38,837 nt of DNA from an uncultured Butyricimonas sp. (lineage in GTDB: Bacteria; Bacteroidota; Bacteroidia; Bacteroidales; Marinifilaceae), in NCBI GenBank assembly GCA_944320555.1, contig CALUHX010000026.1:1-38837 (forward strand), in the 5' to 3' direction. The notes beneath the pieces are model-generated. The model had not been told where the DNA came from. It saw only the letters and a list, made by a program, of their open reading frames with translations, and ran no database searches. Each line of letters opens with the position of its first letter. Position 1 is the stretch's first letter. This document shows, in pieces, positions 1 through 7,951 of this stretch. The translations under genes and the position numbers were made by a program.

Positions 1-4
1 TGAC

Positions 5-37
5 TTCCTATTGACCTCCTATTGACTTGCTATTGAT
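5..37. repeat. three 11-bp direct repeats at window edge
   Basis: Three consecutive 11-bp units read TTCCTATTGAC, CTCCTATTGAC and TTGCTATTGAT. Bases 1-4 (TGAC) look like the tail of a further unit, so the array probably extends left of the window. Reversed copies of the core (CCAATAG, CCAAT) follow at about 41-56. The unit equals one helical turn, so an iteron-like or protein-binding role is possible, but a simple tandem repeat is equally likely. No gene is visible in 1-317. Confidence 0.5.
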
Positions 38-249
38 AAACCAATAGAAACCCAATGCCAAACCATTAGGAAATTGCTCTTTTCTCCCAAGCTGCCCCCA
101 AGCCACCAGCCTCCTGCCCCCAAGATTCCCGCCGGATAGCAACCACTTCCCCCAGCTGCCCCCGCAGAGAGGCAGGACCGGGAACTATTATTGTTTACAA
201 TTAAACGGGCAGGCGGGGTCACAGGCAAGGCACAGGCGCAACCAGTTAT

Positions 250-286
250 TCCCGCCGGAAGAATCAGGCCGGGCGGGATTTTTTAT
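250..286 (+). terminator. Rho-independent terminator
   Basis: A stem of CCCGCC (251-256) with GGCGGG (272-277), extended by flanking T-A, is followed directly by a T-rich run (ATTTTTTAT). This is a classic intrinsic terminator on the plus strand and probably ends a gene lying left of the window. Bases 38-249 hold no convincing coding region. Confidence 0.75.
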
Positions 287-317
287 GGAAACGGGGGGAA
301 AAAGAAATGAAGGGACC

Positions 318-526
318 GTGTCGAAATGGCCAATTATACCCCTCCGCCGCCACCTCCCCTATTTTAGGAAAAGTGTTGCGGAACATTGAGATTCAGCGAA
401 ATAAACTTTGCTTTGCAAACTCCATCTCTAAAACAAGGGCGGGATTCCCGCAGGCGGAAAACACTACCCTTAAGGTAGAGGGGAGCACCCCGAAGGGGGG
501 GTAGGGGTATGAAACATCGCATTTCG
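318..526 (+). repeat. dispersed structured repeat, copy 1
   Basis: First of three related intergenic repeats in the same orientation (others near 32444 and 38535). The left end GTGTCGAAATGGCC and right end CATTTCG are inverted relative to each other, as are the inner ATACCCCT and AGGGGTAT, so the unit can fold back on itself like a MITE. Internally it carries a CCTA-TAGG stem, a GTTGCGG...GCAAACTC block and a CTACC-GGTAG stem. This copy is the most diverged. It lies just downstream of the pdxA-like gene (-) and may serve as its terminator. It carries no transposase. Confidence 0.7.
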
Positions 527-558
527 GCCCCCCCTCATCGCTCCCGCAGGGCGGGGCG

Positions 559-1653
559 TCAATCCTCCGGCTCCTCCTTCACCCCCTCGATTTGCTCCAC
601 GTTCAAGTCGCTCTCGTTGCCATTGGAGGCGATGTCGTAGTGGGGCAGCGGATTCCTTTTCAGCTCCTTGTTGCGCGCGCGGTTGGCGCGGACGTCCATA
701 GCCAGATAGAGGGCGTTGCGGAGTCCCTGCTCGTCCGCCTGGTTCTGCCCCACCGAGTCGTAGCGCGGGTCGTCCAAGGAAGCGGCGCACACGACGGGGA
801 GTCCCGCCACGTAGACAGCGTTGCCCGGCACGTTCATCGCGGAAAAGGGCACCATCCCCTGGTCACGGTACATGGCCAGCACGGCGTCGAACTTCTCGTA
901 CATGCGCTTGGCGAAGAATTCCTCCGCGGCGAAAGGTCCCAGGGCCATAATCCCGCTCTGGCGCGCCCGCTCAATGGCCGGACCTATCACGACGGCCTCC
1001 TCGCTCTGCTCCCCCCTCACGCGGGAATTCAAGGCCAGCACGGCAATCTTGGGCTTCTGTATCGTGAAGTCGTCACGCAATGTGTTGGCCAGCAAGGTCA
1101 GCTTTCTCAACACTCCTCTCGCAGTCACCTGTCCGGGCACGTCACGCAGCCTCCCCCCCTCGGTCACGAAACCTATCCTCACTTTCTCGTTCACGGCCAA
1201 CGTCATCGCGTCGGCCGCCCCGTAGCGCTTCCTCAAAAAATCCGTCAAGTCGGCCGCCCCGTCCGCGAGGAAACTTCCCTTTCCCTGCGGGGCCGCCACC
1301 ACCACGTCGATGTGGCCGCCGTCCGCGTGGTCCAAGGCGCGCTTCAAGGCCGCCATGGCCGCCCGGTCGGACTCGTCCGTCTCTTTCCCCAGCTCCACTT
1401 TCACCTCGTCGTCCGCGCAGTTGATGATGTTCGAGCGCTTCCCGTTGGCCTCCGAGGGCTCCTTGATGGGGTTCAACGCGAACGTCTCGGCGTTCAACGC
1501 CTTGCGGTAATAGGCGGCCACCTTGGGCGACCCGTACAATATCGGCACGCAGAGCTCGCACATCCGGTTCTCCGCCAGCAACTTTATAATCAACTCGTAA
1601 GATATCCCGTTTACATCACCGTGGGAAATGCCCACGCTCAATCTGTTTTCCAT
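559..1653 (-). CDS. PdxA-family protein, metal-binding residues lost
   Basis: 364 residues, full length for the Bacteroidales version of 4-hydroxythreonine-4-phosphate dehydrogenase (PdxA, vitamin B6 biosynthesis). The N-terminus (VGISHGDVNGISYE, then YGSPKVAAYYRKAL) and the NxNIINC-like segment match the family well. However, the three histidines that bind the divalent metal in E. coli PdxA (166, 211, 266) are replaced: the GHTE motif reads DLTD (Leu136), the TTHLPLRD motif reads TEGGRLRD (Gly166), and YHDQG reads YRDQG (Arg263). The NPHAGE and DHGTA motifs are also lost. The frame is intact and the fold-defining segments remain, so this is probably a non-catalytic or repurposed homologue, not a broken gene. 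It is divergent from ychF with a 143-bp spacer. A functional PdxA would have to be encoded elsewhere. Confidence 0.8.
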   Translation of the reverse strand: MENRLSVGISHGDVNGISYELIIKLLAENRMCELCVPILYGSPKVAAYYRKALNAETFALNPIKEPSEANGKRSNIINCADDEVKVELGKETDESDRAAMAALKRALDHADGGHIDVVVAAPQGKGSFLADGAADLTDFLRKRYGAADAMTLAVNEKVRIGFVTEGGRLRDVPGQVTARGVLRKLTLLANTLRDDFTIQKPKIAVLALNSRVRGEQSEEAVVIGPAIERARQSGIMALGPFAAEEFFAKRMYEKFDAVLAMYRDQGMVPFSAMNVPGNAVYVAGLPVVCAASLDDPRYDSVGQNQADEQGLRNALYLAMDVRANRARNKELKRNPLPHYDIASNGNESDLNVEQIEGVKEEPED

Positions 1654-1738
1654 AATAATCTCTTTTCGTTCACCCGCGAATATAGTGAAATTCCCGCAAA
1701 TAAAACGCCCCTCCCGCCGCGCATTCTGATTTCCATCC

Positions 1739-1769
1739 TTTCTTATTTCAGATTAAACTCTTATCTTTG
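1739..1769 (+). promoter_or_regulatory. Bacteroidetes promoter for ychF
   Basis: The -7 box TATCTTTG (1762-1769) matches TAnnTTTG exactly. Nineteen bases upstream is TTTC (1739-1742), a three-of-four match to the -33 TTTG. It lies 27 bp before the ychF start codon. Confidence 0.7.
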
Positions 1770-1796
1770 CCCGTCAATTTCAAGGAAAAGAACATT

Positions 1797-2897
1797 ATGA
1801 GTTTACAATGCGGAATAGTCGGATTGCCCAACGTGGGCAAATCCACGCTGTTTAATTGCTTAAGCAATGCGAAGGCCCAATCGGCCAATTTCCCCTTTTG
1901 CACGATAGAGCCCAACGTGGGCGTCATCACCGTGCCGGACGAGCGGCTCAACAAACTCGTCGAGCTGGTGCAGCCGGCCAACGTGGTCCCGGCCACCGTC
2001 GAGATTGTCGACATCGCCGGGCTCGTCAAGGGGGCCAGCAAGGGCGAGGGACTGGGCAACAAGTTTCTCTCGAACATCCGTGAGACGGACGCCATCATCC
2101 ACGTGCTGCGCTGCTTCGACGACCCGAACATCGTGCACGTCGACGGCAACATCGACCCCATCCGGGACAAGGAGACCATCGACACGGAGCTCCAACTGAA
2201 GGACCTCGAGACGGTGGACAACCGCCTCGCCAAGGAGGAGAAAAGGGCCCAAACCGGCGGCGACGCCAAGGCCAAGAAGCTGGTGGAGGTGCTCCACCTC
2301 TACCGCGACGCCCTCGTCCAAGGCAAATCCGCCCGCACCGTGCGCCTCGACGACAACCAGCGGGAAGCCGCGCGGGACCTCATGCTGCTCACGTCCAAGC
2401 CGATTCTCTACGTGTGCAACGTGGACGAGGCCTCCGTCGTCACCGGCAACCGCTACGTGGACGCCGTCCGGGAGGCCGTCAAGGACGAGGGGGCGGAAGT
2501 GCTCGTCATCGGCGCCGCCATCGAGGCCGACATAGCCGAGCTCGACACTTACGAGGAAAAGCAACTTTTCCTGCAAGACCTCGGCCTGCAGGAAGCGGGG
2601 GTGAACAAGCTCATCCGCGCCGCCTACAAGCTGCTCAACTTGCGCACGTACTTCACCGCCGGCCCGAAAGAAGTGCGAGCCTGGACGTTCCGCGACGGCA
2701 TGAAGGCCCCGCAGGCCGCAGGCATCATCCACACCGACTTCGAGAAAGGCTTCATCCGGGCGGAGGTCATCAAGTACGACGACTTCGTCGCCCTCGGCTC
2801 CGAGGCGAAGTGCAAGGAGGCCGGAAAGATGTCCGTCGAGGGCAAGGACTACGTCGTGCAGGACGGCGACATGATGAACTTCCGGTTCAACGTGTAA
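1797..2897 (+). CDS. ychF: redox-regulated ATPase YchF (Obg-like OLA1 family)
   Basis: 366 residues, normal for YchF, a cytosolic P-loop NTPase of the Obg family that binds ribosomes and prefers ATP to GTP. The Walker A/G1 motif GLPNVGKST starts at residue 9. The switch region DIAGLVKGASKGEGLGNKFL is canonical. The usual G4 NKxD is replaced by NVDE, as expected for the ATP-binding subfamily. A coiled-coil insertion follows the G domain and a TGS domain closes the protein (from about LRTYFTAGPKEVRAW to the MMNFRFNV end). I chose the ATG at 1797 because MSLQCGIVGLPNVGKS is the conserved N-terminus; an in-frame upstream start would lie on the promoter. Confidence 0.97.
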   Translation: MSLQCGIVGLPNVGKSTLFNCLSNAKAQSANFPFCTIEPNVGVITVPDERLNKLVELVQPANVVPATVEIVDIAGLVKGASKGEGLGNKFLSNIRETDAIIHVLRCFDDPNIVHVDGNIDPIRDKETIDTELQLKDLETVDNRLAKEEKRAQTGGDAKAKKLVEVLHLYRDALVQGKSARTVRLDDNQREAARDLMLLTSKPILYVCNVDEASVVTGNRYVDAVREAVKDEGAEVLVIGAAIEADIAELDTYEEKQLFLQDLGLQEAGVNKLIRAAYKLLNLRTYFTAGPKEVRAWTFRDGMKAPQAAGIIHTDFEKGFIRAEVIKYDDFVALGSEAKCKEAGKMSVEGKDYVVQDGDMMNFRFNV

Positions 2898-2926
2898 GGC
2901 GGCACCGGAAAACCGGCCCGCAAACA

Positions 2927-2969
2927 GGAGAGGGGGGATGCGTCACCAGCGCCCCCCCTCTCCTATTTT
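2927..2969. terminator. bidirectional terminator between convergent genes
   Basis: GGAGAGGGGGG (2927-2937) pairs with CCCCCCCTCTCC (2952-2963) and is followed by TATTTTC on the plus strand. It ends ychF and overlaps the stop codon of the convergent lipoprotein gene on the minus strand. Confidence 0.75.
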
Positions 2970-3592
2970 CTCGCCGTGACGTGGAAGCAGCCTTGCTTGT
3001 ACTCGTAGCGCACGTAGCAGCGGCCCTCCTCGCGCAAATCCCGCAGCACCTCGGCCAGCACCGTCTTCAGCTTGTCGCGCGTCGTCTCGTGGCGCGACTC
3101 CTTGGCGTAGCGGGCGTAGGCGATGTCGAACGTCGTCCCGTACACGTGGGCCGAGTTGGCGCTCGCGTTGACGTTTCCCTTCCGCAGCCTCGCCACGCTC
3201 TCGTCCGTCCGCAGCACGCTCGTCACGATGACCCGGTAGTCCGGCAACCCCTTGCTCTCCAGCGAGTCCCGGAAATTCTCCCCGATTGTCTCCAGCAGCT
3301 CCTCCGCCTCGTCCACCAAATAAGGCACCGAGTGCGTCAGCTTGTCCACCTCGTACCACCGGCACGACTCCACCCGCCGCAGCCGCCGCGACGCGTCGCC
3401 CACCTCCTCCGCCGAGGCCAGCGGCTCGATTCCCAACTCCCGGGCCGCCGCCAGATGCTTCCCGTTCATGTCGTTGAACGTCCGTTGGAAATTGCTGAAA
3501 TACACGAACGGCCGCCGCTCCTCGCGCCTCCCCCCGCACGCCGCCAACAACGCCACGGCCAGCAACGCCGCGGCACATCTTCCAATTCTCAT
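2963..3592 (-). CDS. DUF5715-like lipoprotein, M15 peptidase-type fold
   Basis: 209 residues starting at MRIGRCAAALLAVALLAACGG, a signal peptide with a lipobox (LAAC). The longer upstream frame is rejected because it precedes the signal. The C-terminal half resembles D-Ala-D-Ala carboxypeptidases of family M15: VTSVLRTDESV is like the SxYR segment, SAHVYGTTFDIAY matches SxHxxGxAxD with zinc-type His and Asp, and the C-terminal CFHVTAR supplies the last His. A role in peptidoglycan cleavage or binding at the periplasmic side of the membrane is inferred from these residues. The assignment to the Bacteroidales DUF5715 family is from memory of that family. The downstream end overlaps a bidirectional terminator. 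Confidence 0.75.
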   Translation of the reverse strand: MRIGRCAAALLAVALLAACGGRREERRPFVYFSNFQRTFNDMNGKHLAAARELGIEPLASAEEVGDASRRLRRVESCRWYEVDKLTHSVPYLVDEAEELLETIGENFRDSLESKGLPDYRVIVTSVLRTDESVARLRKGNVNASANSAHVYGTTFDIAYARYAKESRHETTRDKLKTVLAEVLRDLREEGRCYVRYEYKQGCFHVTARK

Positions 3593-3790
3593 ACGATATC
3601 TCTCCTTTTCAAAAACAAAAACCTTTTTCCACCCCGGCCATCCCCGCTTCCCGCCGCGAAAATAACAACATTTCGCCTCTCCGCCGCGTCCCCCTCCGAA
3701 AGAATTTTCCACATTCCCCCCGCGCGGAAGAAAGCCGGCCCGGCGCCCCGACGCCGGACGTCCGCCCTCCCGCGGGGAAAAAACGGCCGC

Positions 3791-5137
3791 CTACCTCCGC
3801 CTCCGAACGGCAAAGAAGACCGCCACGCAAAGGAACGTCAGCAGCTCCGACACCGACAACGCCAGCCAGATGCCCCTCGTCCCCAGCAAGCCCGGCAACA
3901 GCAGGAAGCTCGGCACCAGCCACGCCACCCCCCGCAGCAGGGCGAACACCGTGGCCGGCCTCATCCGCTCCAGGCTCTGGAAATAACCGATCACCGCCAG
4001 GTTCAATATAAAGAACACGAACCCCGCCGAAAAATACGGGAAGCCCTCCACCGCCAGTCGGGCCGCCGCGTTGTCGAGCGGCACGAACAGCCCCACCAGC
4101 TCCCGGGCGAAGAACACGAACCCCGCCGTCACCACCAGGCCGCACACCACCGCCGTCCGCAGCGCGACGCGCTCCGCCGCCCGCACCCTCGGCCAGGCCT
4201 TCAGCCCGAAATTATAACTGATAATCGGCTGGGCCGACTGGGCGATGGCGTTCCCCACCATGAAAACGAACGGCGTGTAGTAGCACGCGATGCCGAACGC
4301 CCCCACCCCGTCGTCGCCGAGATAGCTCATGAACACGTAATTGCCCATGAACGTGAGCACGGCCAGCGTCGCCTCCGCAAGCAGCGACGACGACCCCACG
4401 CGGCACTGCCCCGCCAAGTCGCGCGCCGCAGCCCGCAGCGCCCTCCAGCCGACCCGCACCCGCACGACGCGCAGCCGCCGGGCGAAGAACAGCAGGTACG
4501 CCACCGCTATCACCCCGCCGGCCGCCGTGCTGAGCGACGTGGCGAAGGCTGCGCCCATTATCCCCCACCCGAACGGAAACATGAACAGCCAGTCGAGAAA
4601 CACATTGAGCACCGCCGACGTCAGGCTGCACGCCATCGCCAGATTGGGGGCCCCGTCGAGCCGGATGACGAACAGCGCCACCGCCGTCCACAGCATGAAC
4701 AGCCACGAGGGTATGTACCACACCATATACTCCCTCACCAGCGGCAGCAAATGCTCCGACGACCCCAACGCCCGCGCCGAGGCGTCCGGAAACGCCAGCA
4801 TCGCCCCCACGACCACCACCGCCACCGCCGTCACGAACAGCATGGCCCGCGTCACGCTCACCCGCGCCGCCAGCACCTGCCCCCGCGCCAGCCGCAGCGA
4901 CGACACCACCGAGCAGCCCATCCCCACCATCAGCCCGACCCCCGTGAGCAGCATCAGCACCGGCACCACGATGTTCACGGCCGCTATCCCGTCGCTCCCC
5001 ACGCTGTGGCCGATGAATATCCCGTCGATGGCCATCATGGCCGACATCCCCAGCATCCCCAGCAACGTGGGGAAGAACACCCGGTTGAACAACGAGGACA
5101 CCTTCGCCCTCCCGAAATCAATCTCTTTCTCTTTCAT
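3791..5137 (-). CDS. MATE family efflux transporter
   Basis: 448 residues, the usual length for MATE cation/drug antiporters of the inner membrane, with about twelve hydrophobic segments. After a short N-terminal tail, the first helices read VFFPTLLGMLGMSAMMAIDGIFIGHSVG followed by DGIAAVNIVVPV, a recognisable MATE start. The second half repeats the pattern (GVGAFGIACYYTPFVFMVGNAIAQSAQPIISYNFG). It exports organic cations or drugs in exchange for Na+ or H+; the substrate cannot be told from sequence. It is divergent from the MFS gene and upstream of the lipoprotein gene on the same strand, with a 198-bp gap, so co-transcription is uncertain. Confidence 0.93.
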   Translation of the reverse strand: MKEKEIDFGRAKVSSLFNRVFFPTLLGMLGMSAMMAIDGIFIGHSVGSDGIAAVNIVVPVLMLLTGVGLMVGMGCSVVSSLRLARGQVLAARVSVTRAMLFVTAVAVVVVGAMLAFPDASARALGSSEHLLPLVREYMVWYIPSWLFMLWTAVALFVIRLDGAPNLAMACSLTSAVLNVFLDWLFMFPFGWGIMGAAFATSLSTAAGGVIAVAYLLFFARRLRVVRVRVGWRALRAAARDLAGQCRVGSSSLLAEATLAVLTFMGNYVFMSYLGDDGVGAFGIACYYTPFVFMVGNAIAQSAQPIISYNFGLKAWPRVRAAERVALRTAVVCGLVVTAGFVFFARELVGLFVPLDNAAARLAVEGFPYFSAGFVFFILNLAVIGYFQSLERMRPATVFALLRGVAWLVPSFLLLPGLLGTRGIWLALSVSELLTFLCVAVFFAVRRRR

Positions 5138-5622
5138 AACCTGTCATTTATCGTTAAACAACCGGCCCTCAGCGGAACAGGCGGAATGGCGGACAAAACG
5201 GCCGGTTTCCCCAAGTCATCTTATCCGGCATTCCGCCCTTCGATGATGAGCACGAAACTCTTCGCCGCGAATGTGGGTCAAAGATTCGAACTATGCAAAT
5301 CCCCGCCCCACATTTCGCGCGCCGCCCCCTTCCGCCGTTTTCCCGCCGCCGGGAACACCCCGCCGGCCCCCTTTCCACCCGGTCCTTTTTCCCCGTTTCC
5401 ACGGCGACCTCTTCCGAACCACTTTCGAATCTCCTTCGAATCTCCTTCGATAAAAAACGGAAAAGACAGGGAGGAGACAGGCATGAGACTCCGTGATGCG
5501 CGCCGGGCGGAAAACCGGCGGCCGCCGGGCAAGAAGGGGGCGGGACGGGGGAAAAAACACCGGGACGGACGCGGACAGCGGAATGGATTTATTCATAAAT
5601 TCGCGCCGTTATCCAAAGACGC
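5138..5622. other. 485-bp intergenic region with two large inverted repeats
   Basis: The region separates the divergent MATE and MFS genes and has no convincing gene. It holds a perfect 9-bp inverted repeat, GGCGGAATG (5180-5188) with CATTCCGCC (5229-5237). A second stem is GCGAATGTGGG (5267-5277) with CCCACATTTCGC (5307-5318, one bulged T). An 11-bp direct repeat TTCGAATCTCC occurs 2.5 times at 5424-5450. A structured leader, a small RNA or remnants of a small repeat element are all possible. Confidence 0.5.
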
Positions 5623-6822
5623 ATGACGAAAGACAAATTGCTGACACCGAGTTTTTGCCACATCCTGGCGGCCAACTTCCTGCTGTTCTTCAGCTTCTAC
5701 CTGCTGCTGCCGGTGCTGCCGTTCTACCTGCGGGAAGTGTTCGCCGCGGGCAACTCGCTCGTGGGGGTGGTGCTGTCGTGCTACACGATAGCGTGCCTGT
5801 GCGTGCGGCCCTTCTCGGGCTACCTGCTGGACACGTTCAGCCGCAAGCCGCTCTACCTGCTGTCGTACTTCACGTTCACCGTCATCTACGGGGGCTACAT
5901 GGCGGCGGCGACGCTGGGGCTGTTCGTGGCGCTGCGGGCGTTCCACGGGCTGGCGTTCGGGATGGTGTCGGTGTCGGGCAACACGATAGTCATCGACATC
6001 CTTCCCTCCTCCCGGCGGGGCGAGGGGGTGGGCTACTACGGGCTGGCGAACAACCTGGCGATGAGCTTCGGGCCGATGGCGGGGCTGTTCATGCACGACA
6101 CGTGCCCCTACTGGGTGATATTCGGGAGCTCGCTGGCCTCGGCGTCGCTGGGGCTGGCGATGGCCGCGATGGTGAAGACGCCGTACAAGGCGCCGGTGAG
6201 GCGTGAGCCGCTGTCGCTGGACCGCTTCTTCCTGGTGAAGGGGATTCCGGCGGGGACGTCGCTCTTCCTGCTGTCGGTGCCGTACGGAATGGTGTCGAGC
6301 TACGTGGCGGTGTACGCCAAGGAAATCGGCATAGAGGCGAGCCCGGGGCTTTATTTCACGTTCATGGCCGCGGGGATGGCCGTGTCGCGGATGTTCTCGG
6401 GACGGCAGGTGGACAAGGGCCGCGTGACGCTCGTCATCTCGCTGGGGATGGCGCTGGCGGTGGCCACCTTTTTCGGCCTGGCGGCGTGCGAGGGGCTGAT
6501 GCGGTGGAACCCGCATTTCACCTCGGGGCTCTACCTCGGGGTGGCGCTGGCGCAGGGGGTGTCGTTCGGGACGATGTTCCCGGCGTTCAACACGCTGTTC
6601 ATCAACCTCGCGCCGAACAGCCAGCGGGGGACGGCCACGTCGACCTACCTGACGTGCTGGGACGTGGGCGTGGGGATAGGGCTGCTGTGCGGGGGATACA
6701 TCGCCGAGGCCTTCGGCGGATTCGGCCGCGCGTACCTCTTCGGGGCGTGCCTGACGGTGGTGTCCACCGTCTTTTTCCTGGCGAAGGCGGGCCCCCACTT
6801 CAACCGCAACAAGGTGCGCTGA
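5623..6822 (+). CDS. MFS transporter
   Basis: 399 residues with about twelve transmembrane segments, typical of major facilitator superfamily exporters of the inner membrane. After MTKDKLLTPSF the first helix is HILAANFLLFFSFYLLLPVLPFYL. The loop between helices 2 and 3 holds GYLLDTFSRKPLYLL, the MFS motif A pattern (GxLxDrxGRkpxl). The second half contains the degenerate copy SGRQVDKGRVTLV. The start ATG at 5623 immediately precedes the family N-terminus. The substrate is unknown; similarity in layout is to drug or sugar-phosphate efflux MFS proteins. It lies just upstream of the interrupted tRNA-editing gene, 51 bp from its original start. Confidence 0.92.
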   Translation: MTKDKLLTPSFCHILAANFLLFFSFYLLLPVLPFYLREVFAAGNSLVGVVLSCYTIACLCVRPFSGYLLDTFSRKPLYLLSYFTFTVIYGGYMAAATLGLFVALRAFHGLAFGMVSVSGNTIVIDILPSSRRGEGVGYYGLANNLAMSFGPMAGLFMHDTCPYWVIFGSSLASASLGLAMAAMVKTPYKAPVRREPLSLDRFFLVKGIPAGTSLFLLSVPYGMVSSYVAVYAKEIGIEASPGLYFTFMAAGMAVSRMFSGRQVDKGRVTLVISLGMALAVATFFGLAACEGLMRWNPHFTSGLYLGVALAQGVSFGTMFPAFNTLFINLAPNSQRGTATSTYLTCWDVGVGIGLLCGGYIAEAFGGFGRAYLFGACLTVVSTVFFLAKAGPHFNRNKVR

Positions 6823-6873
6823 ATGTCTCCGCGCGCCACGCTTTTTGTTATCTTCGCGCAAAAAACGGCACTT

Positions 6874-6954
6874 ATGGAACAGGAACCGAAACTCAACGAG
6901 CACAACAAACAGGAATATCCCCCGATGCACACGGCGGAGTTATACACATACTGA
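6874..6954 (+). pseudogene. original 5' end of the AlaX-like gene, cut by element
   Basis: A 26-codon frame begins MEQEPKLNEHNKQEYP and continues PMHTAE before running into LYTY and a stop. PMHTAE is identical to the start of the conserved zinc motif of the intact gene body at 13246 onward. The DNA identity stops at the end of the 17-bp repeat, after which the frame reads into element sequence. A promoter-like TATCTTCG (6849-6856, one mismatch to TAnnTTTG) lies 17 bp upstream. This is therefore the ancestral promoter and N-terminus of the tRNA-editing gene, left behind at the left junction when the element inserted. Confidence 0.88.
6922..6938. repeat. attL core (17-bp direct repeat)
   Basis: CCGATGCACACGGCGGA, identical to 13246-13262. 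It encodes Pro-Met-His-Thr-Ala plus the first two bases of the Glu codon of the tRNA-editing domain. To its left is the ancestral gene 5' end; to its right is element DNA. Confidence 0.88.
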
Positions 6955-7391
6955 AAATTTTATTCATTTACAACAACAACCAACACACAGAATTAAGAAC
7001 AAAAAACAACAAATTGCAATACTCCAATATTTTTCTTACCTTAAATCCACAACTATAAGGTCTCTCGATTTACGCAATATAAGTTATTAAAAATATATCC
7101 ATTTACAACTCACTGATTAAAGCATAGAAAAAAACGTACTTTTACAAAAAATAATAACACACAAATAAATCCCTTTGTTGAAGTTTTCTTAACTTTGCGG
7201 TGTTGTAAGGCACAACAAGACATATTTAGGAAGCGTTTAATACCTTACCAATGAATCTGAACGATTCATGTGTTTTTACACAGACGTTATAGAGATATTG
7301 ATTGAATATTAAAAAGCTCACACTTTCCTTTTTATGTCTAATTAATTTAATTTTGAGTCGCTATTTTGAGCTGATAGCATGTTCATTTTTT
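6955..7391. promoter_or_regulatory. AT-rich left arm of element with possible promoter
   Basis: No gene is seen. A -7 box TAACTTTG (7190-7197) lies on the plus strand without a good -33 partner. It is followed at once by a short perfect hairpin, TGTTGT (7201-7206) with ACAACA (7212-7217), near the expected transcript start. It could drive the lipoprotein gene with a leader of about 185 bases. The segment next to attL probably also contains integrase binding sites. Confidence 0.4.
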
Positions 7392-7853
7392 ATGAGAAAG
7401 TATATTTTTAACAAGTTCTTTAGTCTTCTATTTTGTAGTCTTTTATTTGTATCATGCGGGGGAAAACAAGACCCCTTAGCTATTGAGGAAACAACAGAAT
7501 TTAGTTTACAAGGCTATCAATTTGATGGGACTGGAGTGAAGTCTTTGGATAAAATAATTTTATATGCAGATAGGACTTCGCATATTGAAGGTGTTTGGGC
7601 TAACGGTCGGTCTTTTAGGTATGATGGAAAATGGACTGTGAAATCAATGAGTTTCCACGATAAGATACATCGAGGGATTGTTTTTTACATAGACCATGAC
7701 AACACACCAGCGTTTATAGATGAAAATTACAATTTCTACTTTTATGGCGCTCGCGATAAAAATGATAGAGATTTCAGAATTTTTGAGTCCTTTGTAAAGT
7801 ATGGAGGAGGATTTGATAGAAAGCCTGACGGAAAAGTAATAAAATTGAATTAA
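7392..7853 (+). CDS. element-encoded small lipoprotein, unknown function
   Basis: 153 residues. The start is set at MRKYIFNKFFSLLFCSLLFVSCGGKQDP, which gives a proper signal peptide with the lipobox FVSC; an in-frame TTG 30 codons upstream is less likely. The mature part of about 130 residues has alternating hydrophobic strands (FSLQGYQFDGTG, KIILYADRTSHIEGVW, GIVFYIDHDNTPAFI) and looks like a small beta-rich domain, perhaps lipocalin-like; I do not recognise a family. It is the only apparent cargo gene of the element and would be membrane-anchored, facing the periplasm or cell surface. A shared bidirectional terminator follows. Confidence 0.7.
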   Translation: MRKYIFNKFFSLLFCSLLFVSCGGKQDPLAIEETTEFSLQGYQFDGTGVKSLDKIILYADRTSHIEGVWANGRSFRYDGKWTVKSMSFHDKIHRGIVFYIDHDNTPAFIDENYNFYFYGARDKNDRDFRIFESFVKYGGGFDRKPDGKVIKLN

Positions 7854-7891
7854 CATCAAGCAATTTATAAGTTTCGAATAAATATAAAACC

Positions 7892-7932
7892 AAAGAAGAA
7901 TGATTATTGAACTCACATAATCATTCTTCTTT
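7892..7932. terminator. 16-bp perfect stem, bidirectional terminator
   Basis: AAAGAAGAATGATTAT (7892-7907) pairs perfectly with ATAATCATTCTTCTTT (7917-7932) around a 9-base loop, with T-rich ends on both strands. It separates the convergent lipoprotein (+) and tyrosine recombinase (-) genes. Confidence 0.88.
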
Positions 7933-7951
7933 TAGTAAGTAACCACTACAA

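Noticed and set aside
307-504. 65-residue frame in the left intergenic region
   Set aside because: It lies entirely within repeat copy 1 and has no family features or conserved start.
5280-5300. tRNA-like T-loop sequence GATTCGAAC
   Set aside because: No T-stem, anticodon arm or acceptor stem can be formed on either strand; it lies in the loop of a larger inverted repeat.
2414-5626. 1070-residue open frame on the plus strand
   Set aside because: It runs antisense through the lipoprotein and MATE genes and out of frame through ychF. Its product is Arg/His/Pro-rich low-complexity sequence, an artefact of GC-rich codon bias.
6874-6954. 26-codon frame as an independent small gene
   Set aside because: Its PMHTAE end and the 17-bp identity to the intact gene show that it is the cut-off 5' end of the tRNA-editing gene.
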